Made by a program: the position numbers and the translations under genes. The notes beneath the pieces were generated by a model. It worked only from the letters and a program-made list of their open reading frames with translations, was not told the DNA's origin and did not search any database. Positions 40,348 through 51,252 of a DNA stretch of 64,000 nucleotides are shown piece after piece. Numbering within the stretch: the stretch's first letter is position 1; each line of letters begins with the position of its first letter. Origin of the DNA: Simmondsia chinensis (Eukaryota; Streptophyta; Magnoliopsida; Caryophyllales; Simmondsiaceae); the NCBI GenBank assembly GCA_018398585.1, contig JAGTTD010000014.1, forward strand, positions 16,367,387 to 16,431,386, read 5' to 3'.

Positions 40348-41856
40348 GTGACGTTGGCCATGCTTGTGATGGTTAATCCTCAAGTGCACCTTCAAACAGA
40401 TGGTGTTAGTCCTCCAGATTCAATTCCAAAAGCTGATATGCATTTTCGGCATGCCGATTGGCAAGTTCAAAATGATTTATTCCTTTTTGTGAGTGGAGTT
40501 ATGACTTATCCAAGTGCAAGTTCTTATGATAAGTTGCCTCCTGATCTGGGAGAAGATTTCCAATTTTATATGAAGCCGAAAAGGTTTGATTCTCTGTTGA
40601 AAAGAACTAATCAAGCTGCGAGAGCGCGTTTCAAAGTCCAACGAAGGAGAAGCAATGTGGTTGAACAAGCAATTGAGTTGCTAAATGTGTATAACTGCTG
40701 TAACTTGCTGAAACCGATTTCAGATCCGTCTAGAAGCTGTCCAGCAGATGTTTTAACGGATGTGTTGGGTGTTGGAAGCTTCGTTGATCCAAGAAAGAAT
40801 GAATTACAAGTATTTGGAGGAGCTTCACACCCGGTGCTTCTGTTTGATGTTGAAAATGGCGTTGACAGTGCAAGCATTGGTGTAAAAGTGGTTGAGGCTA
40901 TGGGTCATTGCGAAGTTGTCATCAAAGTACGTTGTGGAGACAGGAATAACACATTTTACAAGCTGCACTATACTCGTGACAATGAAGTGATGTATGGTGG
41001 ATGGTCTGAACAAATGTGGGGCTGCTGGTATGATTTCACAACTGGTGGGCGACGCCAAGTAAGGACCAAGTTGATAGCATTGGAAAATAAGAATCAACAG
41101 CAACTGAAGCTCCCTAATTCGGTGCAGCATCTAAATGTGTGTGGAGTGGTCTGTTGTGATTGCTCCGAATGGAAAAATACTATGCACAAGCTCCAATACT
41201 TTCTCAACATATGGATGAAGGAGTACAACAAGAAAACAAGATCGTTTCTAGCGGAAAACATTCAACACTTTAGCAGTAAAGATCGGGACAGATTTTCCCA
41301 TGTTCAGAAATTAATCTCAGTAACATTGGAGTGCCATTTGCGTATTGATCTGTTATTCATTTTCAAGTCTGATGACAGGAACTCAATGGTGACCTATGAG
41401 TGCTTATTTTTTTGGGCCAAAGGTTTAGAATCTGAAGCCAAAGTCACAAGTGCTCAATTGATCAAGATGGGACAGCAAGGATGTAAGATAATGGCTGAAA
41501 ATTCTGGAAGCGTTACAATGCTTTCATTGACAACTGTAAATAAGATGCTCAAGGGCGATGTGATTGGTGCTATCATGACCCTGGGAAGATGTCATAACTT
41601 GTTCACTTCAAGTTGCTTCTATATGGACATAAACCGAGCTGCAATTTGTTATTATGAGTTGCATCAGGTCAGCACTACTGACTTCTTGAGTTCTGCAGCA
41701 ACTTGGGTGCAATTGGAAAGCAATCAAGAATTTGTTAAGCATGTCATGAGTTGGTTTAGTATGTGGTTGTGTGGGCAATACAAATATTGGATCAGATCCA
41801 AGATGAAAGAATTTAGTATGTGTGTGGCTTCCATGATCAAGACAAGTGATTGTTAG
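40348..41856 (+). CDS. A: accessory protein, main part (502 codons)
   Basis: The longest accessory frame. It contains the module MHFRHADWQVQNDLFLF, KLPPDLGEDFQFYMKPKRFDSLLKRTNQAARARFKVQRRRS and VVEQAIELLNVYNCCNLLKP. Then follow SFVDPRKNELQVFGGASHP and a cysteine/tryptophan-rich middle (VRCGDRNNTFYKLHYTRDNE, WSEQMWGCWYD). Next come LRIDLLFIFKSDDRNSMVTYECLFFWAKG, VIGAIMTLGRCHNLFTSSCFYMDINRAAICYYE, and an end at TAG 41854. It is one frame away from the N-terminal part (shift between 40255 and 40348). B, C and T carry parts in the same order. No known catalytic motif is seen; not a reverse transcriptase or integrase. Confidence 0.62.
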   Translation: MTLAMLVMVNPQVHLQTDGVSPPDSIPKADMHFRHADWQVQNDLFLFVSGVMTYPSASSYDKLPPDLGEDFQFYMKPKRFDSLLKRTNQAARARFKVQRRRSNVVEQAIELLNVYNCCNLLKPISDPSRSCPADVLTDVLGVGSFVDPRKNELQVFGGASHPVLLFDVENGVDSASIGVKVVEAMGHCEVVIKVRCGDRNNTFYKLHYTRDNEVMYGGWSEQMWGCWYDFTTGGRRQVRTKLIALENKNQQQLKLPNSVQHLNVCGVVCCDCSEWKNTMHKLQYFLNIWMKEYNKKTRSFLAENIQHFSSKDRDRFSHVQKLISVTLECHLRIDLLFIFKSDDRNSMVTYECLFFWAKGLESEAKVTSAQLIKMGQQGCKIMAENSGSVTMLSLTTVNKMLKGDVIGAIMTLGRCHNLFTSSCFYMDINRAAICYYELHQVSTTDFLSSAATWVQLESNQEFVKHVMSWFSMWLCGQYKYWIRSKMKEFSMCVASMIKTSDC

Positions 41857-42304
41857 AGCTGCGTTTGGGAATGTCTTTAAGCTGAATTCAGTAATTGGTT
41901 CTTTTGGTTTGAGTTTGGAAGTCCTCCTGAGATGCTCAATGACTTCATATGTAGTTTAATGGGGCTAAAGATATACAAAATCAGTTACGCAGCTTACTAC
42001 ATGCAGAAAAACAGAATTGTTGCTGCATTTGGGGATTTTTAGCAGCAAGAGTGGGTTTTGAGCTGTGTTAACTGCATCAAGAGGAGTTGGGAATGTGTTG
42101 GTGATGTTTGGTTTGATCGTAGCAGACCTCCTGAAGAGCATTATGCACTCAAACGCAGACAGTGCATCGAGATAGATTGAGGTGTTCATTGGTCATTCCT
42201 GCTGCAGATTTCAGCAAAACATCATCACTTCAGCCCTTTCCTTATGCAACTATAGTTCTTCATTGTTACAGCTCCCTTCTATTCTTGCGGACAAGAATGT
42301 TTTC
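41857..42304 (+). pseudogene. A: eroded C-terminus of the accessory protein
   Basis: Past the stop, pieces such as FGSPPEMLNDFICSLMGLKIYKISYAAYYMQKNRIVAAFGDF and SWECVGDVWFDRSRPPEEHYALK are readable across stops and shifts. The SPPE/RPPE motif also occurs twice in C and once in T (CRPPEQIS). The protein was therefore longer, with at least two PPE repeats. LRTRMFSRGREC follows just before the polypurine tract. Confidence 0.5.
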
Positions 42305-42317
42305 AAGGGGAAGGGAA
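42305..42317 (+). other. A polypurine tract
   Basis: AAGGGGAAGGGAA directly before the 3' LTR. Confidence 0.88.
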
Positions 42318-42933
42318 TGTTATGATCCGACAATCCGAGGCATGAACCCGAGTTGGTTGTGATAATATCCTGCTGCTATGCTGCTGCTGTTGCTGCTGCA
42401 GGGGCTGTTTTGAGGTTGTTAGCTACGGTGTTACTGCTGATAGGCCGCTGCGGTTATTCTCGGTTGCTATTAGATTGATGATTAGCTCAATAAAGATGTT
42501 ATAGCATTAGTTAGCTTGGGATTAGTGGTTGCATTGTATTGTAATAAGCATGCGTGTAAATAGCCTGCAGTGAGCTAGGCTGTTATTTTTGCTGTAGGTA
42601 ATTAGGCTGTTACATTTGTCTTGGCTCCAAATGTGCTTTAAATGTTAGTTAAGCCTTAGTTCTAGATATTTCTAGATACTTCCTAAGTTGGTTAGTCCTT
42701 GGGTGGCTAGATTCAATGTATTGGGCTCATAATATGTAAGTAGTATAAATAAGAGGTACTAGCATGTAATCCAGAACTTTTTGATGAATGAATTGATCTC
42801 ATTTGATTTCTCTCTCTATTTTCTCATCTCTTTTCCCTTCTTCCTCATCTAAACTCTATATTCTTTCTCATCTCATACTCTCTCTATCCCAACCAAGGTT
42901 ACGGTTCAAGACCTAATCTTTGAAACCTTAACA
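42318..42933 (+). repeat. A 3' LTR
   Basis: TGTTATGATCCGACAATCC to ACCTTAACA, 616 bp, followed by ACCTC. Confidence 0.92.
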
Positions 42934-42938
42934 ACCTC

Positions 42939-43317
42939 TCTTCCAACAGTTGCCTTTGTTGATCGAGCCTCTGATTAAATCTCTCCTCCAGATCCTGTGA
43001 TTGTCGCGAGACTTGATCAGTAATTTTAGCTTCTGCTCATTGTATTCCCTGATCTACCTTTACCTCAATCTACTGAGGTACTGATTCATTGAATATCTGC
43101 CTGAATTGAGCTAGCATTGCCTCAAACTTACTGTCCATTGCCTAAAACTTACTGTCCATTTGAGCATTTGTCACCAAGTCACGACCTGCAACATCACTGC
43201 CTCTAATAATCTCAACATTGGGCAATCTAATAGCTGCTCTTGCTGCTGCGGACCTGGTTATGACACCACTGATCAAGGGAATTTCGTTTGTATCCATTAA
43301 TTTGCTAGCCGAACGAA
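42939..43317 (-). pseudogene. G: gag N-terminus
   Basis: MDTNEIPLISGVITRSAAARAAIRLPNVEII is the likely start, then a glutamine-rich coiled-coil region (RQSQDLEERFNQRLDQQRQL) that runs into the insertion of A. Stops near 43142 and 43040 break it. Confidence 0.78.
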
Positions 43318-43329
43318 GCTCTGATACCA
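43318..43329 (-). other. G primer binding site
   Basis: The minus strand reads TGGTATCAGAGC. Confidence 0.9.
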
Positions 43330-43331
43330 AT

Positions 43332-43674
43332 TGTTAAGTTCGAGATTACATCTTGAACTTAACCTAAGAAAGTAAGAGAGTTTGGGATGAGAAAGAAGGG
43401 AAGCGGATGAGAAAATAGAGAGAATTGGATGAGAAGAAGAGGTTTAATCACTAGGACTAATTGATATTTCATTGGATAACTCATTACAAGTAAATCAGCC
43501 ACTACTTAAAGAGAATTAATGAAAAACAAATAACAAGGGACCATAACACAAAACTCCCGCCAAATAACACAATCGGTTCTAACCGCTAACCGACTTTGGG
43601 GCCCAAACCAGATTTTGAACAAACTACCCGCCTACTTTTATTAACTTTTGAATTACAACTCGATAGACATAACA
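43332..43674 (-). repeat. G 5' LTR
   Basis: TGTTAAGTTCGAG to GACATAACA, 343 bp, followed by CATGA. Confidence 0.92.
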
Positions 43675-44800
43675 CATGATCTCCTTAAAGGTAAACCGCA
43701 GCTAATTCCACCTTTTGTTCATCAAGAATGGAATAAAAGTGGAAGTAATGTTCACATGTTCTTAACCAAGAATGTGGCTGCTTCCCATCAATATTTTCTA
43801 GTTGAACTCTTGGTTGTCTAAAGCCATTGTCTCTACTACCACTTGTAACATCATTGCCTCGAATGGGACCAATTTCAAAAGCATACTGTCCAAGATACTG
43901 CTGCAAAACCTGATCTGGAGGCCGAACTAAATGTTCCCCAAACAAGCAAGCCGATTGAGTATGTACTTGATCAGGTGGATGAACATTCTGTCCTGCATCC
44001 ATTGCGTTTGTTCTGAATTGCACTGGATGATCCTAAGCATGTCCATTCTATTCAAGACCCCTGCTGGTAGATCGAACCTGCACCTGCTCAAGTAGATGTT
44101 CATGTTGTCTGGTAGTTAAATCAGCTTCAGAAGTGCAATTTGAGGTCTAACATCAGCAGGTTGGTGGTGAACTTGAGGCCTAACAGACAAATTAGCCATT
44201 TGAGGTCCATCTTGTGATGCAGCAATATTTATCATTTGCGAATTTACATCCTCGGGAAGCCTCCTCTGCTGGTTTCTTTGGATCTGGCTCACAGGAATGT
44301 GAGGTTCTAGGGCAATTGATACATTTTGCCTCTCAAATTGTCTGCGCAATTCATTGAACCTTTCCTTAATGTTCTGAGATTGATGATTCAACCTGTCTAA
44401 AATTCTCTCCTCAACCTCCTGAACTTGCTAATTCACATGTCCGTTTATCTTTTCCTCAAAACCCTGCAGTTGTTGAGACACTAAGTCCTCCTTACTTTGA
44501 TCATTTTCTCTAAGAACCTTCCTCATTTGTTGAAGCATTGAATCCTTATCCTCTTACCTCTGCTACTGCATTCGATTGAACATTAATTCCATTTGTATCA
44601 CAGTTGATCAATTGTAACAAAGTGTACCTCACTTGTTGTACTTGCACCAGCTGCTGCAGCTTCAATTGGAGTATTTCTTGCAGCTATTTCTGCATAAGTG
44701 GTAGCCTGAGCACTTGTAGTTACACCTTCATCCTTTTCAACAGCTTTCTTCCTTCTTCTGGCCGTAATTTGCCTCACCGATTGTTTAACTGAACACTAAC
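43675..44800 (-). pseudogene. F: gag N-terminal half
   Basis: Near 44770-44600 the frame reads RQITARRRKKAVEKDEGVTTSAQATTYAEIAARN and ends in a stop. A glutamine-rich coiled coil (NHQSQNIKERFNELRRQFERQNV) is at 44391-44280. The capsid start (QPRVQLENIDGKQPHSWLRTCEHYFHFYSILDEQKVELAAVYL) is at 43810-43685, where G interrupts it. It continues at 19957. Several stops and frameshifts. Confidence 0.78.
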
Positions 44801-45318
44801 AGATTCTAGCACTCTTAGATGAAATTAATTTCAGGACATCAACACTTATAGACATGGATTCGTGACTTGAAGCATTAGATCACTCAAAGCACTCATTAAC
44901 TTGCTTAACTCAATCAAACCTCAAAGCTTCCTCAAGATGAACTTTAAGCATTCATCAACAATTAATCAAACACCTAATGATTCAGCCTTTGATCTCTTAA
45001 TTCCTAGCTCAGTACGAAGTTATTTCCTTGCTCAACTCAAACAGTACCCGATCTTGACAATTCTGTAACGTACTTGTTCAAGTTGTGCCGATAGTAATCA
45101 TTGAACTTCGATCTATCTAAAACTGAATTAATTCTAGCACCAGGATTGTTTTTGATGATTACTTGCAACTTGCACAAAAGGGTTGACATAATACAAACTC
45201 AATCTAGTTGAATTGATTCAACTAAATCAAATACAAAGCATCTAAAATCTCTTACGCAGCAACAACAACCTGATTTTGAATTTTTCCAGATTATGAGCTC
45301 GATTGGAAGCCAGACGAG
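44801..45318 (-). other. F leader
   Basis: About 0.5 kb between primer site and gag, AT-rich, no supported frame. Confidence 0.55.
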
Positions 45319-45330
45319 GCTCTGATACCA
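45319..45330 (-). other. F primer binding site
   Basis: The minus strand reads TGGTATCAGAGC. Confidence 0.9.
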
Positions 45331-45332
45331 AT

Positions 45333-45935
45333 TGTTATGCTCGGGATTGAATCACAAGCATAAACTAAGTAAATTGAAGTTGGATGAGAGCATGAGATGA
45401 GAAAGAAGTGAATTGAGATGATAAATAGAAGAGTTAGATGTGAGAAAGAAGGTTTAATCTCAAAAGAGACATTTGTTTGATATTTTCATTGAATGAATCC
45501 TAAGAACTACAATTGACTACTACTTATAGGCAAACTAAGTAAGCAATACAATGAACCTAGAACAAACTACTAACCGACCTCAGCTAGAAAAATATCTAAT
45601 TCTAACTAAAATATCTAACTAACATTTAAACCACTAATTGGCACCAAAACAACTAACTAACAGCAATAACCAAACCTAACCGTGCCTTGCTAATGCAGGC
45701 TTATTACAATGCAGCTACTACAACCCTTACAATGCAGCTAAGGAAAGCAATAACCCAAGCTATTGCATCACTTACTAAACTAATCCACAACTAATCGGCA
45801 TTATAACAGCAACGGCGGCCACGAACAGCAACAACAGAACAATGCTGCAGCTCCATAGCAACATAACAGCAACTAAAACGCGTCTCATTAGTAATAGCAG
45901 CCCCCTTAGATCCTCATCAAGCTCGGATCATAACA
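45333..45935 (-). repeat. F 5' LTR
   Basis: TGTTATGCTCGGG to GGATCATAACA, 603 bp, without the SINE of its partner, followed by TAAGG. Confidence 0.92.
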
Positions 45936-46010
45936 TAAGGGTGGAAAGGGGTGGTACCGATGTGGTCGGGCGATAGTGGTGGTAAGGGGGGTGGTACCGG
46001 TGGCGTGGTG
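45936..46010. repeat. GGTGG minisatellite, right part
   Basis: The array at 17826-18021 continues here (GGTACCGATGTGGTCGGGCG, AGTGGTGGTAAGG) on the far side of F. Confidence 0.7.
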
Positions 46011-46805
46011 GAGAGAGGAGATAGGAAAGAGAGAGGAGCGAACATGGGGTGGGAGGCAAGTGAACGGGTGAGGAGAGAAGAGAGAGAAGGGGGAAAATTT
46101 GGGTGGGGTTTTATTTTGTCCTTTTGTGCTTTTCATCTTAATTTAAACTTATTATTTTATTATCCAATTTAAATATCGACTTAGTTATTTTTATCCTTAA
46201 CAATTAGCCCCCCACTCCATAGGTGAATGGGGACCTGTTCACATATATCCGTGGAGTATATACCATCCAAATGCTTTGCCAATATGCGTACTGTCAAGAT
46301 TTTATTATTGTTTTGTTGATGAACATTGCCAATTTTGAGGAACTCTATAAACGTTAACCGTGAGGTCCTTTTAAGTGAACATTGTTTTGATTTATTCATC
46401 CTTGGCTTCTTTGCTGTTTGCGATGCTTTTAGGTGGGTAACTGGTTCTATACCCCTGGTATTTTATAATTCCAATTTTCATTGCTGGCGCTGTTCATGGG
46501 CCCTGTCAATTGTGAAGCTTTAGAGAATGAGGAGTTAAGTCATTTTTTTCCTTTTAACAAGGAGTTGCCTTTTTTTTTTTTTTGTCACTTGCTTGTAATT
46601 CCTTTGGCTTTTGGCCAGTAGTGATGTTAAGGATGCTGGAAAATGTGATTATGCTTCAGTTCCTATATGGTATAGATTTATAGGGTATTAACTACTGGCC
46701 CCTAGCATTTGGCTAGGTTGTGAAGGGCCGAGTCCCCGGTCCCTAGTCGTTGGCTAGTATGGAGTGTATTGTGGACAACAACTTCGTGCACCCAATATCA
46801 CCCGG
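46011..46805. other. Unassigned sequence between minisatellite and tandem arrays
   Basis: GAGAGA-rich, then mixed DNA with a 14-base T run near 46570. Short frames only; no gene supported. Confidence 0.4.
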
Positions 46806-47100
46806 CGCAAAACACAGCAGCCAACCCCCGATGTCAGATGGGGCACACACAACTGCGGGCTTCCAAACCAGTGAGAGCTGACCACTAGTCTCGATGTTAG
46901 GTGGGACACACATATCTGTAGGCCCCCAAACTGGTAAGAGTTTACCGCTAGTCCCGATGTTAAGTGGGACACACATATAACTGCAGGCTCCCTAACTGGG
47001 GAGAGTTTACCACCAGCCCCGATGTTAGATGGGCCACACATAATTGCAAGCTCCCAAACTGGTGAGAGTTTACCGCACCCGAATAACATCATGCTCCCGT
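46806..47100. repeat. Tandem array of about 63-bp units
   Basis: Four units starting at about 46830, 46893, 46956 and 47021, each with GATGTTAGRTGGG, CACACATA and a GAGAGTTTACC end. Confidence 0.82.
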
Positions 47101-48428
47101 TTCATCTGGGGTAAAACAACGGCTAGCCCCCGGGGTTAGAGGGGACATAAATAACCGTGGGGTCTCATGTTAGGTAAAAGTTTACCGCGCCCGAGTACTT
47201 CGTGCTCCCATTTCACTTGGAGCAAAAATAACTGCCAGCCCTCGATGTCAGAGGGGACACAAATAACAGCGGGCTCTCACATTAGGTGAAAGTTTACCCC
47301 GCCTAAGAACTTCGTGCTCCCATTTCAATTGAAGCAAAAATGACCGCCAACCCCCCGTGTTAGAGAAAACACAAATAACTGCCGGCTCTCACATTAGGTG
47401 AAAGTTTACAGCGCCCGATAACTTCGTGCTCCCATTTCAATTCGAGCAAAAATAACGGCCAGCCCCCGGTGTTAGATGGGGGCACAAATAACCTCGGGCT
47501 CTCACGTTAAGTGAAAGTTTACCACGCCCGAGAACTTCGTGCTTCCATTTCAATTGAAGCAAAAACAATCGTCAGCCCCCGGTTTTAGAGGGGATGCAAA
47601 TAACAGCGGGCTCTCACATTAGTTGAAAGTTTACCGCGCCTAGGAACTTCGTGCTCCCATTTCAATTGAAGAAAAAATGACCGCCAAACCCCTGTGTTAG
47701 AGAAAACACGAATAACCGCCGGCTCTCACATTAGGTGAAAGTTTACCGCGCCCGAGAACTTCGTGCTCCCATTTCAATTGGAGCAAAAACAACTGCCAGC
47801 CCCCGGTGTTAGATGGGGACACAAATAACCACGGGCTCTTACGTTAAGTGAAAGTTTACCATGCCCGCGAACTTCATGCTCCCATTTCAATTGAAGCAAA
47901 CACAACCGTCAGCCCCCGATTTTAGAGGGGATACAAATAACCGCGGGCTCTCACGTTAGGTGAAAGTTTACCATGCCCGAGAAATTTGTGGTCCCATTTT
48001 AATTAGAGCAAAAACAACTGCTAGCCCCCGGTGTTAGAGGGGACACAAATAACCGCAGGCTCTCACGTTAGGTGAAAGTTTGCCGTGCTTGAGAACTTCA
48101 TGCTCCCATTTCAATTAGAGAAAAAACAACCACCAGCCCCCAGTGTTAGATGGGGACACAAATAACCGCGAGCTCTCATGTTAGGTGAAAGTTTACCATG
48201 CTAGAGAACTTCGTGTTCCCAGTTCAATTGGAGCAAAAACAACCGCCAGCCGCCGGTGTTAGTGGGGACACAAATAACCGCGGGCTGTCATGTCAGGTGA
48301 AAATTTACCATGCCCGAGAACTTTGTGCTCCCATTTCAATTGGAGCAAATACAACTACCAGCCCCCAATGTTAGATGGGGACGCAAATAACCGTAGGCTC
48401 TCACGTTAGGTGAAAGCTTACCGCGTAT
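47101..48428. repeat. Tandem array of 113-bp units
   Basis: About 11-12 copies. Unit starts can be followed at 47124, 47237, 47350 and so on to 47798 and 47911. Each has AGCCCCCGGTGTTAGA, ACACAAATAACCG, CTCTCACGTTAGGTGAAAG and GAACTTCGTGCTCCCATTTC. The first half of the unit matches the 63-bp unit; the second half is extra. Confidence 0.88.
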
Positions 48429-48790
48429 GGCAATTCCAATCCCCAGCCTCGAGTCTGGGGCTGAGTTAACGTAGATCACATAAGGAATTTCAATCACGTA
48501 AATCACATCAGGAACGTAATTCACATAAAGAACGAAAATCACATAGAGAACGTTAAGCCCCCAGCCTCCGGCTTGGGACTAGGTTAAACATGTACCACAT
48601 AGGAACGTCAATCATGTAAATCGCATTAGGAACATAATTTACATAAGGAACGTAAATCATACAGAGAACATTAAGCCTCCAAGCCCCGGCTATGGACTGG
48701 GTTAAACTTAAATCACATAGGAACGTCAATCACATGAGGAACTTAATCACATAGGGAACAGTAAGCCCCCAGTCCCCTGTTAGGGACTAG
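48429..48790. repeat. Tandem array of about 117-bp units
   Basis: Three to four degenerate copies with CCCCCAGCCTC, GGACTGGGTTAA, CACATAGGAACGTCAATCA, starting near 48442, 48559 and 48676. Unrelated in sequence to the 113-bp unit except for a C-rich start. Confidence 0.75.
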
Positions 48791-49897
48791 ATTGAACCTA
48801 ATGTGTATAGATAAACATGCCTTCCTGAGAAGGGATAACGGCTCAATTGGACATCGTTGGCTCGAATGTGATGGCACTGGGGTACATATGTTGCAACAGA
48901 CTCGTTTAGGACTCTAGGTCTGTGGCCCGAAGCAACAAGTTCTGGCATATGCATGGATGTGATTGTTGAGAAGCTTCTTTTGCTCAAGTGGCTGCCATTT
49001 CACTTAGCATCAAAATTTGCTTGGGCCAATGCTAACCGTATACCTGAAATCCTGCAATCTTTTCAACTATATAACAAATTGTTAAGAATATATGAAGTGG
49101 CTGCTCCAAATAGCGACCTATAATTTTCATTTAATGGGACAAAGATTTATCGTGAGATTTGGACCAAGGACATGTTAGGTTTTATACTATTTTTTCTATT
49201 TGCTATTCAAATCATTTAGTTCAACAATGTGTTGCCTCATAGGTTGATAATTACACATGCGAGTTCGGTCCTATGCTCAAAAATATGCTAAACCTTGGTT
49301 AAACATGATTAAACTTAGTCATACCAAAGTTTGTTGAAACAGTTAAACCTGAAGGCACTTGTTTGGTGCCGATCAAACAGATCAGGCTCGGTCTAGTTAG
49401 GGTTGAAATTATGCAGATTGGAGAAACCCGGTCAAGTTTAATCAGTTTGGTCAAAATCCAGTCTAACTTGTTCTACTCTGTAAGATATAAATTCATAGTT
49501 TTATCCGACCTTTCATTTCACCTTTTGGAATCTACTCGTATACACCAACTATAGAGCCTCAAAATTTCATGCTGAAGTATAAATATAGGGTAACATTATA
49601 TACACAGGAATTGAAAATTAAAAGTGGGATTTTTAAAAACCTGATATGTTTCTTCAAATCTCATAACTAGGATACACATCTTCAAATATACTTTGAATTG
49701 TTTTACCCTACATTTTTGCTTTACCGAATTATTTGAGTTCATTACCATAAAAGGAAGTTGAATGTCATATACCATCGACAACTTTTAATTTGTTCCAAAT
49801 AATTCCGGTATTAACGAATATAATATGGGTTCGTAACTTAACACAGTCAAGTTATAGAAGAATTTCAGCTCAAATAGACTACAAGAATATGATCATT
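48791..49897. other. Unassigned AT-rich sequence
   Basis: I see no gene, RNA or terminal repeat here. It forms the left flank of the CACTA element. Confidence 0.45.
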
Positions 49898-50290
49898 TAA
49901 TACAAAAAAGTGGCCAATAGTAACAAAGCAATTTCTGTTGCTATAAGCTTTTTTTTTTTTTTTGTTATTATAGCTTTTAGCAACAGAATTTTGTCTGCTG
50001 CTACATTGTTTCTATTGCCGTTGTCACTAAAAGTTGTAGCAACGGAAAATATGTGTTGTTGCTATTGCATCCCATTAGCAACAAACTGGAGTTTGTTGCT
50101 AGTTTTGTATCAATTGCCTTTTGCAACATGACAACTGTTGCTATTAGTAGCAACAAAGCACTTTCTTTTGCTATTAGTTATAGCAACAGAGTTGCAGCAA
50201 CGAAGTGCTTTCTGCAGCTTTTAGTTTTAGCAACAACAAAATTACAGCAATGTTTTTATAGTTTTGTCACTATTGATATAAATAATAGCA
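49898..50290. repeat. CACTA left terminal and subterminal repeats
   Basis: After the terminal repeat, many copies of GTTGCTA and TAGCAACA alternate in both orientations. In this superfamily such words bind the element-encoded DNA-binding protein. Confidence 0.7.
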
Positions 50291-50519
50291 TTTGACTTTG
50301 ATTTCTAACTAGCTAAATTTCGTATTTTTCAACCAATTAGAACACATAATTGAACATGATAATAATCATAAGTCGATAAAAACTTCACTCCCCTAAAATG
50401 AAAATCTTAAAACCAAAAACCCAACATCATCATCATACAAACCAACAAATTTGTCATGCATTACATCCAACTACAATCATCAATAAATCCAAAAAAAAAA
50501 AAAACACATAGTTGAACAA

Positions 50520-50624
50520 TCATTCATTCAGGTCATCTTCCACTACATCACCCTCGTATTCTAAGTCATCATCCCCATCTTATTCCTCATAATGAACTTC
50601 ATCGTCACGAGATGAACTAGCTTC
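50520..50624 (-). pseudogene. CACTA protein: last exon, acidic tail
   Basis: Acceptor CAG at 50625-50627, then EASSSRDDEVHYEE, a stop, DGDDDLEYEGDVVEDDLNE and the final TGA at 50520-50522. An acidic end fits the plant En/Spm family. One nonsense codon. Confidence 0.55.
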
Positions 50625-51252
50625 CTGTAAAACAAAGATAAACAAACCAAAACTTTTGTAAGGATGGAGATCACTTTTCTTTAGAGTAGTTAGTCGCATG
50701 TCAAAAGTGAATCGAGTGTTTTAAGTAAAAACATAGTCATGTTGCAACAATCATCAGGACCAACGTTTATAAATAAAATTCCTAAAAATGTTTAGCTTTC
50801 CAAGTTTAAGTTCTTAACCCCGCTTAGTATCCAAAAAAACCCAGAACCAAATAATAGTGATAACTGATATACCCAACAGCTTATGAACACACTGAACTCT
50901 GATCTCAGCTATATATTTCAAAAAACAACAGCTATGCTTTGTAGGCCATACACAATCTAAAGCACAACAAGAAAAAATGGAGATAGAACTCTCTTAGAGC
51001 CCCTGGTAACACCTATGTCATATTGAGAGCATATGTTTACTAGAGTAAACTCAATTCAGCACAAACAACAAAGGTGATGGGAAAGAGAGCAACTCGAAGT
51101 TTCGAACAAGGTTAGTATGACTTAGGGTCTTAAAGTGCTATCCAAACTATGGATAGAAAATCCAAAGCAATTGAACTTCAACATTCAATTCAAACGTAAA
51201 TAAATAAATTTGTATTATATGGAATTCCAAAGTAATGCAAAAGCACACTAAC

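Larger units (their letters stand above)
37701..42933 (+). mobile_element. Element A: complete non-autonomous LTR element with gag N-terminus and accessory frame
   Basis: 5.2 kb with perfect target duplications ACCTC at 37696-37700 and 42934-42938, inserted in the gag of G in the opposite orientation. It has two LTRs (589 and 616 bp), primer site, 1-kb leader, a short gag N-terminus and a long accessory frame, then polypurine tract. No capsid, protease, RT, RNase H or integrase is present. It is the best-preserved carrier of the accessory protein. Confidence 0.92.
19963..43674 (-). mobile_element. Element G: gypsy chromovirus, second shell
   Basis: This is a full gag-pro-RT-RNaseH-integrase element of about 5.6 kb own sequence, with perfect target duplications CATGA at 19958-19962 and 43675-43679. 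It is inserted into the capsid part of F gag. Own parts are 19963-23782, 36676-37700 and 42934-43674. It is interrupted by H and A. Short LTRs (about 340 bp), integrase ending in a chromodomain-like LDNSFITWED segment and overall size fit chromoviruses such as the Reina group, by inference. Confidence 0.92.
18022..45935 (-). mobile_element. Element F: outer shell of the nest (gag + protease only)
   Basis: F is an LTR element of about 3.9 kb of own sequence, now spread over 28 kb by insertions. Own parts are 18022-19962 (minus the SINE) and 43675-45935. Target duplications are TAATG (18017-18021) and TAAGG (45936-45940), one mismatch. It has a leader, gag and protease, but the 3' LTR follows about 60 bp after the protease, so RT, RNase H and integrase are absent. 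The host site is the GGTGG minisatellite. Confidence 0.88.

Noticed and set aside
40477..41130. Minus-strand frames opposite the accessory gene of A
   Set aside because: They are shadows of the plus-strand frame; they do not match anything in B, C or T.
46743..47092. Minus-strand frames with repeated Val/Ser/Leu text
   Set aside because: They are translations of the 63-bp tandem array, not a repeat protein gene.
46806..48428. CRISPR-like array
   Set aside because: Units are directly adjacent without unique spacers and the setting is a plant nuclear genome.
49910..50295. Two small plus-strand frames with hydrophobic text
   Set aside because: They lie in CACTA subterminal repeats and are produced by GTTGCTA-type words.
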